Shown in pieces: positions 35,290 through 44,258 of a stretch of DNA of 64,000 nucleotides. The translations under genes and the position numbers were made by a program. Below the pieces are notes generated by a model. It worked only from the letters and a program-made list of their open reading frames with translations. It was not told where the DNA came from and ran no database searches. Positions within the stretch are counted from its first letter, which is position 1, and the number at the start of each line of letters is the position of its first letter. The DNA is from Spirosoma aureum (lineage in GTDB: Bacteria > Bacteroidota > Bacteroidia > Cytophagales > Spirosomataceae): assembly GCF_011604685.1 (NCBI RefSeq), contig NZ_CP050063.1, positions 8,834,243-8,898,242 on the forward strand, written 5' to 3'.

Positions 35290-35324
35290 AAAGAACCTCA
35301 CTTCGAAATAAGTGAGGTTCTTTT
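35290..35324 (+). terminator. terminator after the acyl-CoA dehydrogenase gene
   Basis: AAAGAACCTCACTT and AAGTGAGGTTCTTT form a 14-bp perfect stem with a 6-base loop and a T tract. Confidence 0.9.
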
Positions 35325-35386
35325 GTTTAGGTAGATAACTTTCGAGGGTGTCTTTTCTAATTGAGTTACATAAAATCAACTCAGTT

Positions 35387-36511
35387 ATGCAACCAACCTC
35401 CCTTTCGCGTAGAAACTTCCTGGCGGGCCTCGGCGCATCGGCTCTTGCACTACCCGCTCTGACCGATGTGTTCGGCAATCCGATTCAGTCTGATTCACCA
35501 AATCAGGGCAGAAAATTAGGCATTGCCTTAGTTGGACTGGGGTATTATAGCAAAAACCTATTAGCGCCAGCGTTGCAGCAAACCCAAAATTGTCGGCTGG
35601 CAGGTATTGTAACAGGTACTCCTTCAAAAGTTGAAGAATGGAAACAGAAGTATAACATTCCACAAGCGAATGTGTACGACTATAAAACATTCGATCGCAT
35701 CGCCGACAACAAAGACATCGATGTCGTGTATGTTGTGTTGCCTAATTCAATGCACGAGGAATTTGTTGTTCGGGCAGCTCAGGCGGGCAAACACGTCATT
35801 TGTGAGAAGCCTATGGCCATTACGCCCAAAGCGTGTCAGAACATGATAGACGCCTGTAAAAAGGCAAATAAGCAACTGGCCATCGGTTATCGCCTTCACT
35901 ATGAACCATTTACAAAAGAAGTAATGCGACTTGGCCAGGAGAAAGTTTTTGGTCCTGTCAAATTCGTGGAAAGTAGCGATGGTTTTCGGAGTGGTGACCC
36001 CAATCAGTGGCGTTTAAAGAAAAGTATGGCTGGTGGTGGTCCTCTGATGGATGTAGGCATCTACGCCATACAAGGAGCGCGCTACGTAACGGGTGAGGAA
36101 CCAATTTCAGTGACAGCCCAGTTTGCGCCTAAAACGGATCCACAAAAGTTTAAGGATGTTGAAGAAGCAATGTTCTGGCAGTTTCAATTTCCAAGTGGGG
36201 CAATGTCCAATTCGACAACCAGCTATGCAGCCGGTGTGGAACGGCTTTACGCTTCCTGCGAAAAAGGATGGTTTGAATTAGCCCCTGCGTTTGGTTACGG
36301 ACCACTCAAAGGCCGCACAAGTAAAGGCCCCATTGAGCAACCCGTTGTCAATCATCAGGCTGCACATATGGATGGTGTGTGTAAAGATTTACTGGATGGC
36401 AAAAACCTACCCGATCACATTACTGGTGAAGAGGGACTGCGGGATGTCAAGTTGTTAGAGGCCATTTATCAGGCAGCAGAAACCGGCCGAAAAATTCAAT
36501 TAAAATCGTAG
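35387..36511 (+). CDS. Tat-exported Gfo/Idh/MocA family oxidoreductase
   Basis: A 374-residue NAD(P)-dependent sugar oxidoreductase. ATG 35387 gives a twin-arginine signal, SLSRRNFLAGLGASALALPAL, which indicates folded export to the periplasm. The Rossmann motif is IALVGLGYYSKNLLAPAL, and the nicotinamide/catalytic motif is CEKPMA at about 145. A C-terminal alpha/beta domain (GGGPLMDVGIYAIQGARYV) follows. It resembles glucose-fructose oxidoreductase-like enzymes that keep their cofactor tightly bound outside the cytoplasm. The substrate is unknown. It is a single gene bounded by strong terminators. Confidence 0.87.
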   Translation: MQPTSLSRRNFLAGLGASALALPALTDVFGNPIQSDSPNQGRKLGIALVGLGYYSKNLLAPALQQTQNCRLAGIVTGTPSKVEEWKQKYNIPQANVYDYKTFDRIADNKDIDVVYVVLPNSMHEEFVVRAAQAGKHVICEKPMAITPKACQNMIDACKKANKQLAIGYRLHYEPFTKEVMRLGQEKVFGPVKFVESSDGFRSGDPNQWRLKKSMAGGGPLMDVGIYAIQGARYVTGEEPISVTAQFAPKTDPQKFKDVEEAMFWQFQFPSGAMSNSTTSYAAGVERLYASCEKGWFELAPAFGYGPLKGRTSKGPIEQPVVNHQAAHMDGVCKDLLDGKNLPDHITGEEGLRDVKLLEAIYQAAETGRKIQLKS

Positions 36512-36526
36512 TAATCAACTTATTAA

Positions 36527-36597
36527 TCAATAAACACCAAAGCTATCAATAAGGCCAGAGTAAACACGGCCTTATTGATAGCTTTGGTGTTTATTGA
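36527..36597. terminator. 71-bp palindrome with 30-bp perfect arms
   Basis: Arms 36527-36556 and 36568-36597 are perfect inverse complements around an 11-base loop. It lies between the convergent oxidoreductase and anmK genes, 15 bases after the former stop, and probably terminates both transcripts. Confidence 0.85.
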
Positions 36598-36752
36598 GCC
36601 ACCGTGTGCGGTTATCCAATGGCTTTCCTCGGACTGAATCAACATGAAAATAGCCGCGCCATGGTGGATTCGTATTGCCCGTTTTCGTCCTCACCGTGTC
36701 GGTTTTTAGAAACCAATGCTACGTCACTGGATCACCTGCTTGACAGACGAAT

Positions 36753-37946
36753 TCACCTCGGAAAACTTACTTTCCCCATCGACACGGTTGGCACGCCCTG
36801 CCGGTCGCCAAAGGAGGTTGTCCCCCCAGCAAGACTCTCATTCGCCAGTACGGCAAACAATACGGCTTCTTTAGCATCGCCATTGATGCCTAGCTTGTTA
36901 GTCGAGTCGAACTGGCAACCCGGCAACAATTTTTGGATCGCTCCGGTTAGCATCGGGTTATGCATACCTCCACCACTCATATAGATGTGCGTTTCGTCTT
37001 CGTGTATAACGCGTCGGATGGCACTGCCAATCGTGATGGCACTAAACTGAACAAGTGTTGCCATCAGGTCGGCAGATGACAGATCGGACGTCTGACTTCT
37101 GGTCTGTGCTTCTTGCACGTAAGCCACATTGAAGACTTCCGGACCAGTGGTTTTAGGAAAAGGTGCGTCAAAAAATGGATTATTTTTGAGCGAATTGAGT
37201 AAAGCATCATTCACCTTGCCACTGGCAGCAAGCTGGCCGTCTTCATCGTATGGCTTATTCAACAACCGTCGGGCGTAGGCATCCAGAAGCGTATTACCAG
37301 GCCCTGTATCGGTCGTGAATACTTTACTGGCATCCTCATCAGCAGGTAGGTAGGTAAAATTAGCAATACCGCCCATGTTGAGCAGGATTCGGTTCTCACC
37401 CTTTTTAGAAAACATAAAATAATCGCCGTAAACAGCCAATGGCGCTCCTTCTCCGCCCATTGCTACGTGCTTCTGTCGAAAGTCGCTAAATGTGATAATA
37501 CCCGTAGTAGCCGCTATATGGTCTCCATCACCAATCTGAAGCGTGGCATTGGGAAACCTATCATGCCGGTGCTGACTTCTGGGGGCATGATAAACTGTTT
37601 GGCCATGACTGGCGACGATATCAACGGCATCTGGTTCAATTTCCCACGCATGCAGGCAATCAAGAATCAGTTGGCCGTGTAGCCGACCGATATAAGGGTT
37701 CAATAAACACAACCGCTCGAAGTCAATTTCACGTTTGGCAAAGATGGTTCGAATCTCCTCTTTAAAATCGTCGTTATAGGGTATGGTCGTAAAACGGTCG
37801 AGCACAACTGCTGTAGCGGGTCCACTACCTGAAATTCGGCACAGAGCAATATCGAGTCCGTCGAGCGAAGTACCAGACATTAAACCAATAATCCGACGTT
37901 CGGGTTTTGTAGCAATATCATAGAGATGTTGAATCTGCGGGTTCAT
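36753..37946 (-). CDS. anmK: anhydro-N-acetylmuramic acid kinase
   Basis: A 397-residue sugar kinase that converts 1,6-anhydro-MurNAc and ATP to MurNAc-6-phosphate in cell-wall recycling. N-terminal GLMSGTSLDGLD, then SHGQTVYH, the ATP loops LNMGGIANFTYLP and DTGPGNTLLDAY, and MSGGGMHNPML near the C-terminus are all family motifs. Length is normal. The divergent fructosamine-kinase-like gene starts 123 bases away across a heptad element. The 155 bases between its stop and the palindrome at 36597 hold no gene. Confidence 0.94.
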   Translation of the reverse strand: MNPQIQHLYDIATKPERRIIGLMSGTSLDGLDIALCRISGSGPATAVVLDRFTTIPYNDDFKEEIRTIFAKREIDFERLCLLNPYIGRLHGQLILDCLHAWEIEPDAVDIVASHGQTVYHAPRSQHRHDRFPNATLQIGDGDHIAATTGIITFSDFRQKHVAMGGEGAPLAVYGDYFMFSKKGENRILLNMGGIANFTYLPADEDASKVFTTDTGPGNTLLDAYARRLLNKPYDEDGQLAASGKVNDALLNSLKNNPFFDAPFPKTTGPEVFNVAYVQEAQTRSQTSDLSSADLMATLVQFSAITIGSAIRRVIHEDETHIYMSGGGMHNPMLTGAIQKLLPGCQFDSTNKLGINGDAKEAVLFAVLANESLAGGTTSFGDRQGVPTVSMGKVSFPR

Positions 37947-37950
37947 ACAA

Positions 37951-38063
37951 GTTTGTGATTTATAATCTATAGTTTATGGTTGTAATTGCCCGGATCTTGT
38001 AGCGTACCAGTTTTTTTACTGATTACAGCGAAAATCCGAAAACCATTAACCGGAAACCGAAAG
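37951..38063. repeat. heptad-periodic inverted element in the anmK / kinase divergent region
   Basis: Five left units start at 37951, 37958, 37965, 37972 and 37979 (for example GTTTGTG, GTTTATG). Five right units start at 38029, 38036, 38043, 38050 and 38057 (for example CCGAAAA, CCGGAAA). TTTATGGTT pairs with AACCATTAA. About 43 bases of non-periodic sequence separate the halves. This is the only copy lying between divergent genes, so it covers both promoters or leaders. Confidence 0.65.
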
Positions 38064-38068
38064 TAAGC

Positions 38069-38950
38069 ATGAATTTCTGGGGTGACGAACAATTTTCCTT
38101 TTTTGAAAGCATTCTGTTTTCGGCGCTTGGCCAGCCGGTAGAGGTCATAGAAACCCAATTTTTGTCTGGGGGTGATATCAACACGGCTGCGCAGGTATTT
38201 TCTTCGGAAGGTGTTTTTTTCATTAAATGGAATCATACCGACCAGCAGGATATGTTCGAAACTGAAGCCCGTGGTCTTGATTTACTCCGCCAAACCGACG
38301 CCCTGCACATACCGCAGGTAATTGGGTATGGTCAACAGCTCGATAAATCGTACCTGATTCTTGAATACATCGATCCAGGCTCACCCGCTAAAAATTATTG
38401 GGAATCGCTGGGTCAGGCATTGGCGGTGATGCATTCTCATACACAAACCAAATTCGGCTTAAATTTCAGTAACTACATTGGCTCACTACCCCAGACCAAC
38501 ACACTTACGGTTAATGGGGCCGATTTCTTTTTTGAGCAACGCTTGCTCCCTCAGGCCGGTCTGGCGCTGTATAAAGGCTTACTATCAAAAACGGCCTACG
38601 ACGCTCTATTTCGATTGCAGGCTCGTTTGCCCGAATTAATTCCTAATGAGCGCCCTGCCCTCCTTCATGGCGATTTATGGTCGGGAAATGTGATGGTGAC
38701 CGAGGCCGGTCAACCCGCATTAATTGACCCATCGGTCTACTATGGTTTCCGCGAAGCCGAGTTGGCTTTTACTAAATTATTTGGCGGATTTGCCCAACGC
38801 TTCTACGAAGCATATGACGAGGCTTTCCCACTTTTGGACGGTTTCAATGACCGGGTGGCTATCTATAATCTTTATCCATTGCTGGTCCATGTGAATCTGT
38901 TTGGCTCCGGATACGTTAGCGGTGTGGAGCGTGTGTTAAATCAGTTTTAA
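38069..38950 (+). CDS. fructosamine kinase / ketosamine-3-kinase family protein
   Basis: A 293-residue protein of the aminoglycoside-phosphotransferase-like fold. The catalytic loop is LLHGDLWSGNVMV (about 201-213) and the metal-binding Asp is in ALIDPSVYYGFREAELAF. ILEYIDPGSP is the hinge. The family phosphorylates ketosamines to remove early glycation products from proteins. Start ATG 38069 gives normal length. A downstream helicase gene on the same strand is probably independent. Confidence 0.9.
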   Translation: MNFWGDEQFSFFESILFSALGQPVEVIETQFLSGGDINTAAQVFSSEGVFFIKWNHTDQQDMFETEARGLDLLRQTDALHIPQVIGYGQQLDKSYLILEYIDPGSPAKNYWESLGQALAVMHSHTQTKFGLNFSNYIGSLPQTNTLTVNGADFFFEQRLLPQAGLALYKGLLSKTAYDALFRLQARLPELIPNERPALLHGDLWSGNVMVTEAGQPALIDPSVYYGFREAELAFTKLFGGFAQRFYEAYDEAFPLLDGFNDRVAIYNLYPLLVHVNLFGSGYVSGVERVLNQF

Positions 38951-39068
38951 ACTTACTCAATTGCATGTCTCCGCACCAGTGGCCTCTAGGCGCTGGTTAA
39001 CTACACAGTCGTCATTCACTAGTTTGGCGATCATAACACCGATAGCACCTTGCTGTTGGCTATACTAC

Positions 39069-40484
39069 ATGGAAATTACGTCTTTCGAGCAATTTGAGCT
39101 TAACCGACAGTTGCTCAATGCGATTGCCGATCTCGGTTATACAGAACCAACACCCATTCAGCAGAAGACCATTCCGCTGAGTTTGGGCAATCATGATGTA
39201 CTGGGCATTGCGCAGACGGGTACCGGCAAAACAGCAGCTTACCTGTTACCCCTGCTCATGAAAATAAAATACGCACAAGGTACAGTTCCGCGTGCGCTCA
39301 TTCTGGCCCCTACCCGCGAACTCGTGATGCAGATCAACGAAGCAGTAAGCGAATTGGGAAAGTACACTGACTTGCGGCACCTTGCTTTGTATGGCGGGCT
39401 TGGCCCTAAAACGCAGATTGAGACCCTTCGCAAAGGGGTCGATTTGCTTGTAGCAACTCCTGGTCGCTTTATGGACCTGTACCGAATGGGCGAAATTGTC
39501 ACGAAAGATATTCGGACAATGATTCTCGATGAAGCTGACAAGATGATGGATATGGGCTTTATGCCCCAAATTCGATCCATTCTCGAAGTGATACCAACAA
39601 AGCGCCAAAACCTCTTATTTTCAGCTACATTCGGCGGGCGCGTAGAACGGCTTTCGTCAGAATTTCTGGAAGCTCCGATCAAGATAGAAGTAACACCTCA
39701 GGCTTCAACGGCCGAAATGGTGAATCAGGTACTCTATGAAGTGCCAAACTTCCGGACGAAGATCAACCTGCTTGATTATCTGATCAATAAAGATGCTTTT
39801 CAACGGGTTATCATCTTCGCCCGCTCAAAAACTACCGCTGAAAATATTTATAAGTTTCTGGCACGGAAAGTGGTCGAAACTGATAAGATTCGGGTCATTC
39901 ACGCTAACAAGGGCCAGAATACACGAATTAATTCGATGGAGGCCTTCAAAGAAGGAAATATTCAGGTGCTGGTTGCCACGGATGTGGCTTCAAGGGGAAT
40001 TGATGTAATCGAAGTAAGTCACGTTATTAATTTCGATGTTCCACTTATTTACGAAGATTACGTTCACCGAATTGGACGAACAGGGCGCGCGAATCATACC
40101 GGTGAAGCGATCACATTTATGACAATTGCGGAGGAATATCACATACAGAAGATTGAAAAGATCATTCGTATGACCATTCCCCGGCAACCTTTACCGGGCC
40201 TGGTTGAGGTTGTTGAAACGCCTTTCGACGAACAGCAGGCTATGTTGCGCGAAATTGACGAGCAACGTCGGAAAGAAGATCCAACCTTTTTGGGCGCCTT
40301 CCACGAAAAAAAAGGGAAAAATACGCCTAGTGGAAAAGATCGATTAAAGGCAAAATCTAAAATGACGGGTGCCAAGAAACCCGCATCACGAGCCGCAGGG
40401 CCACGTTCTGGCGCATCGGTGCGTAAATCAGGGGGGGCAACTGGTGGAACAAAACGCCCGGGGGCACGGGGAGGCCGTCGGTAG
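39069..40484 (+). CDS. DEAD-box ATP-dependent RNA helicase
   Basis: A 471-residue helicase. Q motif FEQFELNRQLLNAIADLGYTEPTPIQ (in part), Walker A AQTGTGKTAAYLLP, PTRELV, TPGRFMDL, DEAD box ILDEADKMMDMGF, SAT motif FSATFGG, RGIDV and HRIGRTGRA are all present. A Lys/Arg/Gly-rich C-terminal tail (about 400-471) probably binds RNA. Start at ATG 39069, since the frame upstream of it is not helicase-like. Likely role in ribosome assembly or RNA decay, as for RhlE proteins. Confidence 0.95.
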   Translation: MEITSFEQFELNRQLLNAIADLGYTEPTPIQQKTIPLSLGNHDVLGIAQTGTGKTAAYLLPLLMKIKYAQGTVPRALILAPTRELVMQINEAVSELGKYTDLRHLALYGGLGPKTQIETLRKGVDLLVATPGRFMDLYRMGEIVTKDIRTMILDEADKMMDMGFMPQIRSILEVIPTKRQNLLFSATFGGRVERLSSEFLEAPIKIEVTPQASTAEMVNQVLYEVPNFRTKINLLDYLINKDAFQRVIIFARSKTTAENIYKFLARKVVETDKIRVIHANKGQNTRINSMEAFKEGNIQVLVATDVASRGIDVIEVSHVINFDVPLIYEDYVHRIGRTGRANHTGEAITFMTIAEEYHIQKIEKIIRMTIPRQPLPGLVEVVETPFDEQQAMLREIDEQRRKEDPTFLGAFHEKKGKNTPSGKDRLKAKSKMTGAKKPASRAAGPRSGASVRKSGGATGGTKRPGARGGRR

Positions 40485-40553
40485 TATCAAAACAATGTAC
40501 TAACTTGGATTCCCCATTCGTTTTACCGTAATACCAGCAGTGTGTTAGTTAGT

Positions 40554-41357
40554 ATGAACGTCCGGATGAATCTGGTGCAGTGGAGTTTGGTAATGGTGCC
40601 ATTTATATCGTTGGCTCAACCCAAACAGCTTATAACGTCGGCGCGGCCCAATACTGCCCGTACGGTAAGCAGCACAGCAACTGTAACTGAACGGCAGCAG
40701 TCAAAAGCTGAAATTACTACGGATAATGCCGCGTCAGAAGCAACTGGCGATGTGAATACGTTGCCTCTTTTCGGCGAACGGGCTAAAACAGCCGTGCAGA
40801 TCGATCAGGAAATTCACTTTCTGAACGATTGTGACCGAAATTTTGCCAGTCGGTCCGAAGCCAGTGATTTTTTTGCTGCCCGTGGCTGGGACTACATCAC
40901 CAGTGGTCAACTGGATACGGCTGCCCATCGCTTCAATTTGTCCTGGTTGCTCAATGACCGAAATGCGGATGCCTATTGGGGACTGGGTGTCGTCTGCTAT
41001 CAGAAGGAAAATCTCACTGATGCCATTCGAATGCTTAAGAAAGGCTTAGCTGTAGAAGATACGAATACAGTGCTGATGACCGACCTGGCAACTGTGCAGA
41101 TTAAACAGTTTCAGGAAAAAGCTGAACAGGATGTTCTGATGGAAGCTGAACAGAATCTGCAAAAATCACTGGCGATCGGGCCGGCCAATGCGGTATCTTT
41201 CCAGAAGCTTTCTTTAGTGAACTTCCTGAAAGCCGATTACGAAAAGGCCTGGGAATATTTTCATCAGGCACGTAGTCTTGATCTTTCTGTGCTGGATCTT
41301 AATTTTTTAAACGAACTGCTGACCAAACGTCCTGACCCAAAAGGCGTATTTAAGTAG
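40554..41357 (+). CDS. exported TPR protein of unknown role
   Basis: A 267-residue protein with a signal peptide (about 1-22, ending SLAQ), a Ser/Thr/Ala-rich linker, and TPR-like repeats from about residue 110 (WDYITSGQLDTAAHRFNLSW, DAYWGLGVVCYQKENLTDA, VSFQKLSLVNFLKADYEKA). ATG 40554 was preferred to an upstream GTG. It converges with the MORN-like gene, with only 13 bases between stops and no clear hairpin. Confidence 0.7.
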   Translation: MNVRMNLVQWSLVMVPFISLAQPKQLITSARPNTARTVSSTATVTERQQSKAEITTDNAASEATGDVNTLPLFGERAKTAVQIDQEIHFLNDCDRNFASRSEASDFFAARGWDYITSGQLDTAAHRFNLSWLLNDRNADAYWGLGVVCYQKENLTDAIRMLKKGLAVEDTNTVLMTDLATVQIKQFQEKAEQDVLMEAEQNLQKSLAIGPANAVSFQKLSLVNFLKADYEKAWEYFHQARSLDLSVLDLNFLNELLTKRPDPKGVFK

Positions 41358-41370
41358 CAATTACCCGCCC

Positions 41371-42402
41371 CTAATTTTCCGTTTCTTCTTCCTGGATTAC
41401 TTTTTCCTTGGCACGCTCGAAGGTTACTTTCCCTTTTTCGTCCCACTCGCTGATTGTATACGGCTCAAAATCAGTATCCCACTGATCGCTGGCATATTGA
41501 GAAAGCTTTTTGCGCATTCGGCGTCCGCTTGGACTAATTGGATAAAACTCCGTCCAGCGGCCAATTTTTACACCGTTGTCATATTTGCCTTCTTCAGCGA
41601 GTAACCCGTTCTCGTGAAAAGCCATGTAGGTGCCCTTAATTTTACCATACTCGACGGGTATAATTTCTTTCACCTTCCTGTGAGTCGAGTCGTAAAATGT
41701 TATTCTCGATTCAGCAGGAATGCCTTTGTCCCAGTGACTTTTATCAGTAAGCATAAAGTGGGAATCATATTTTTCCCATCGGCCGTTTTTCATGCCAGCA
41801 TAATAGTAACCCTCTTCTATCAAATCGCCGTTCTGGTATCGCTTATAGGGGCCATGCAATAACAACCCGTTGCCTTCATCCTTTATTATTGAGCTCGAAA
41901 CCCGGCCACTCCGCTGATAATAGCGGTATACATCGCGCACATAGGGCAGCGGTTTGGCAGCATCATTATCTTTCAGTATGTGAAACTCCTCAACAATAGT
42001 CCGGTCGCCACTCCCGATTTTAGTATAGGCTTTAATCATGGTTAAGCCTTCATATTCATTTTTCGATACCTTTTTCTTGTCTTTTTTCTCCGACTTTAGC
42101 TTCTTTAACTGTTTTATTTTTAAGCCAAGGTCAGGCATGGCATCAGAAACCAGTGCTTCTTTATCACCCTTCAGTTTAGATAGATATTCTTCTTTCTTCT
42201 CTTTGAGCGCCGACATGGATGGCAGGCCAAGTGATGAAGTGACTGACGAAAACGACGTACCTGGCGATCCTGAAGGAGCCAGTACTGGTTTCGCAGCCGT
42301 TGTCAGTGAAGCCGGTTGCGAAGTTTGAACCTGCGCAAACGATGTTCCTATTTTAAAAAATAAGACAACAACAAGAAAACGTTTAAATAATAAAACGAAC
42401 AT
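41371..42402 (-). CDS. exported MORN-repeat-like protein
   Basis: A 343-residue protein with a signal peptide (about 1-23, ending SFAQ), a Lys-rich coiled region at about 60-110, then several MORN-like units: KRYQNGDLIEEGYYYAGMKN, GRWEKYDSHF, GTYMAFHENGLLAEEGKYDN and GVKIGRWTEFY. Such repeats form beta-hairpin rods. Many Bacteroidota carry similar exported proteins of unknown function. It is divergent from the fucose synthase gene. Confidence 0.7.
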   Translation of the reverse strand: MFVLLFKRFLVVVLFFKIGTSFAQVQTSQPASLTTAAKPVLAPSGSPGTSFSSVTSSLGLPSMSALKEKKEEYLSKLKGDKEALVSDAMPDLGLKIKQLKKLKSEKKDKKKVSKNEYEGLTMIKAYTKIGSGDRTIVEEFHILKDNDAAKPLPYVRDVYRYYQRSGRVSSSIIKDEGNGLLLHGPYKRYQNGDLIEEGYYYAGMKNGRWEKYDSHFMLTDKSHWDKGIPAESRITFYDSTHRKVKEIIPVEYGKIKGTYMAFHENGLLAEEGKYDNGVKIGRWTEFYPISPSGRRMRKKLSQYASDQWDTDFEPYTISEWDEKGKVTFERAKEKVIQEEETEN

Positions 42403-42426
42403 AATCAGGACAAACGATTGATGCCT

Positions 42427-42443
42427 TAAGTTTGTTAAGTTTG
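42427..42443 (+). promoter_or_regulatory. tandem -7 boxes upstream of the GDP-fucose synthase gene
   Basis: TAAGTTTG occurs twice, at 42427-42434 and 42436-42443, both matching TAnnTTTG. TTG at 42418-42420 could serve the second with a short 15-base spacer. They face the fcl gene, whose GTG start is at 42518. Confidence 0.4.
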
Positions 42444-42517
42444 CAACGCTTGGTTATATAGTATTATTTTGTAAATCCATTACCGGACTATCCGGCATTC
42501 GTATATAAACAAAGATC

Positions 42518-43459
42518 GTGGAAAAAAAGGCTCGCATTTACGTTGCCGGACACCGGGGGATGGTCGGTTCAGCTATTGTTCGCAAGTTACATGCCGAAGG
42601 GTATGAAAATATAATTACCCGCACGTCATCTCAATTAGATCTACGAAATCAGGCGGCTGTAGCCAGTTTTTTCGCCGAAGAAAAGCCCGATTTCGTGTTT
42701 CTGGCAGCTGCCAAAGTTGGGGGCATTATGGCCAATAACATTTATCGTGCTGAGTTTCTTTACGATAACCTGTTAATTGAGTCGAACATTATTCATAGTG
42801 CCTACGAAACAGGGGTTACCAAGTTGCTATTTCTGGGTTCGTCGTGTATCTACCCCAAAATGGCTCCGCAACCACTCAAAGAAGAGTATTTGCTGAGCGG
42901 TTTTCTGGAACCGACCAATGAACCTTATGCCATCGCCAAAATTACAGGTATTAAACTCTGTGAAGCTTACAGAAGTCAGTATGGCTGTAATTTTATTTCA
43001 GCTATGCCAACAAATTTATATGGCCCCAATGATAACTACGACTTACAGGGATCGCACGTATTGCCAGCTCTGATTCGTAAGTTCCATGAAGCCAAAATCA
43101 ATGATCAGCCATCGGTCGAAGTTTGGGGTACAGGCTCACCAAAACGTGAATTCCTCCATGCCGATGACCTTGCCGACGCTTGCTTTTACCTGATGGAGCA
43201 TTATAACGATGAGCTGTTTGTGAACATAGGTACGGGCGAAGACGTAACCATCCGTGAACTGGCCGAAATGGTCAAAGAAACGGTTGGCTTTGAAGGCGAG
43301 TTACGCTGGAATACTGATAAACCGGATGGCACTCCACGTAAACTCATGGATGTTTCGCGGCTTCACGCGATGGGCTGGAAACATACAACCGAGCTTCGCG
43401 AAGGAATAGAGCGTACCTATCAGGATTTTCTGGCGAACGAGGTTCTGTACGTCGAGTAG
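42518..43459 (+). CDS. fcl: GDP-L-fucose synthase
   Basis: A 313-residue short-chain dehydrogenase/epimerase that makes GDP-L-fucose from GDP-4-keto-6-deoxymannose. NADPH motif [14 protein letters not shown] near residue 11, [20 protein letters not shown] with the catalytic Ser and Cys region, YAIAKITG (YxxxK) at about 140 and [12 protein letters not shown]. Start is GTG at 42518. Its product feeds fucosylated surface glycans. The GDP-mannose dehydratase gene is not adjacent. Confidence 0.94.
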   Translation: MEKKARIYVAGHRGMVGSAIVRKLHAEGYENIITRTSSQLDLRNQAAVASFFAEEKPDFVFLAAAKVGGIMANNIYRAEFLYDNLLIESNIIHSAYETGVTKLLFLGSSCIYPKMAPQPLKEEYLLSGFLEPTNEPYAIAKITGIKLCEAYRSQYGCNFISAMPTNLYGPNDNYDLQGSHVLPALIRKFHEAKINDQPSVEVWGTGSPKREFLHADDLADACFYLMEHYNDELFVNIGTGEDVTIRELAEMVKETVGFEGELRWNTDKPDGTPRKLMDVSRLHAMGWKHTTELREGIERTYQDFLANEVLYVE

Positions 43460-43471
43460 ACTAATTTATAT

Positions 43472-43507
43472 TTAGTAGCCGGTCTGATGTCTCAAACCGG
43501 CTACTAA
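43472..43507. terminator. bidirectional terminator between convergent genes
   Basis: TTAGTAGCCGGT (43472-43483) and ACCGGCTACTAA (43496-43507) pair perfectly over 12 bp between the fcl stop and the end of the minus-strand acetyltransferase gene. Confidence 0.75.
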
Positions 43508-43513
43508 GTATTG

Positions 43514-44146
43514 CTACAGCTTGCTGGCCGGATTACCGAATACGGTCGTGTTGGCCCCAACGTTCTCTACGACCACTGAGCCCGCTCCAATGCGGGCATT
43601 CTTCCCGATGGTCACCCCGGCAATGATCGTCGCTCCTGTGCCAATAAAAGCCCCTTCTTCAACGATCACACCGCTGTTTATTATACTTCCCGTTCCAACC
43701 TGAACGTAGTCGCCAAGTTTAGCCTGGCTCTCGATAACGGCCCCCGATTGAATGATACAATGCTGGCCAACGCTGGCAAATGGGTTTACGACAGCTCGGG
43801 CAGCAATCAGGTTTCCGTGACCAATTGTTGCCATTCGTGATACAACTGCACTTTCATGAATGGCATTAACAGGCTGAACCTTACGCCGTTCGTTCAGCAT
43901 CTTGACTAGCCGTTTACGAACACGTCCGTCACCAATCGCAACGAACGCTTCGCATTTCTGACCAATAAGCTTTAGAAAGCCATCGTCGTCGGTTTCGCCT
44001 AATACAGAGACTTCTCCGAATTCTTTGCCATGCAATTCTTTATTGTCATCCAGAAGGCCGTATACGACCACGTTATTACGCTGGAATAGATCTAAAGCGG
44101 TCAGGCCTAGGCTCCCGGCTCCGAAAATAAGCACTGGATTCTCCAT
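43514..44146 (-). CDS. NeuD/PglD-like sugar O- or N-acyltransferase
   Basis: A 210-residue protein with an N-terminal Rossmann-like half (VLIFGAGSLGLTALDLF) and a C-terminal left-handed beta-helix made of hexapeptide repeats (about 95-205), ending IGAGSVVVENVGANTTVFGNPA. This two-part layout is that of NeuD/PglD acyltransferases that modify nucleotide sugars using acetyl-CoA. Position next to GDP-fucose synthase suggests a role in surface glycan synthesis. The acceptor is unknown. Confidence 0.87.
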   Translation of the reverse strand: MENPVLIFGAGSLGLTALDLFQRNNVVVYGLLDDNKELHGKEFGEVSVLGETDDDGFLKLIGQKCEAFVAIGDGRVRKRLVKMLNERRKVQPVNAIHESAVVSRMATIGHGNLIAARAVVNPFASVGQHCIIQSGAVIESQAKLGDYVQVGTGSIINSGVIVEEGAFIGTGATIIAGVTIGKNARIGAGSVVVENVGANTTVFGNPASKL

Positions 44147-44258
44147 TTATCGTATTGTATTAAGTCAATGTAAAGAACTATCCAATAAGGACATTAATGT
44201 TGGCAATTTGGTAACATTTGGATAAATCTTACTTCATACATGAAAGGTAAATTCGTCC

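Noticed and set aside
36604..36984. A 126-codon plus-strand frame overlapping the 3' end of anmK
   Set aside because: Most of it is antisense to a well-supported gene and it resembles no known protein.
42403..42517. Possible operator formed by the short inverted repeat CCGGACTATCCGG before fcl
   Set aside because: Only five paired bases, a single occurrence, and nothing ties it to a regulator.
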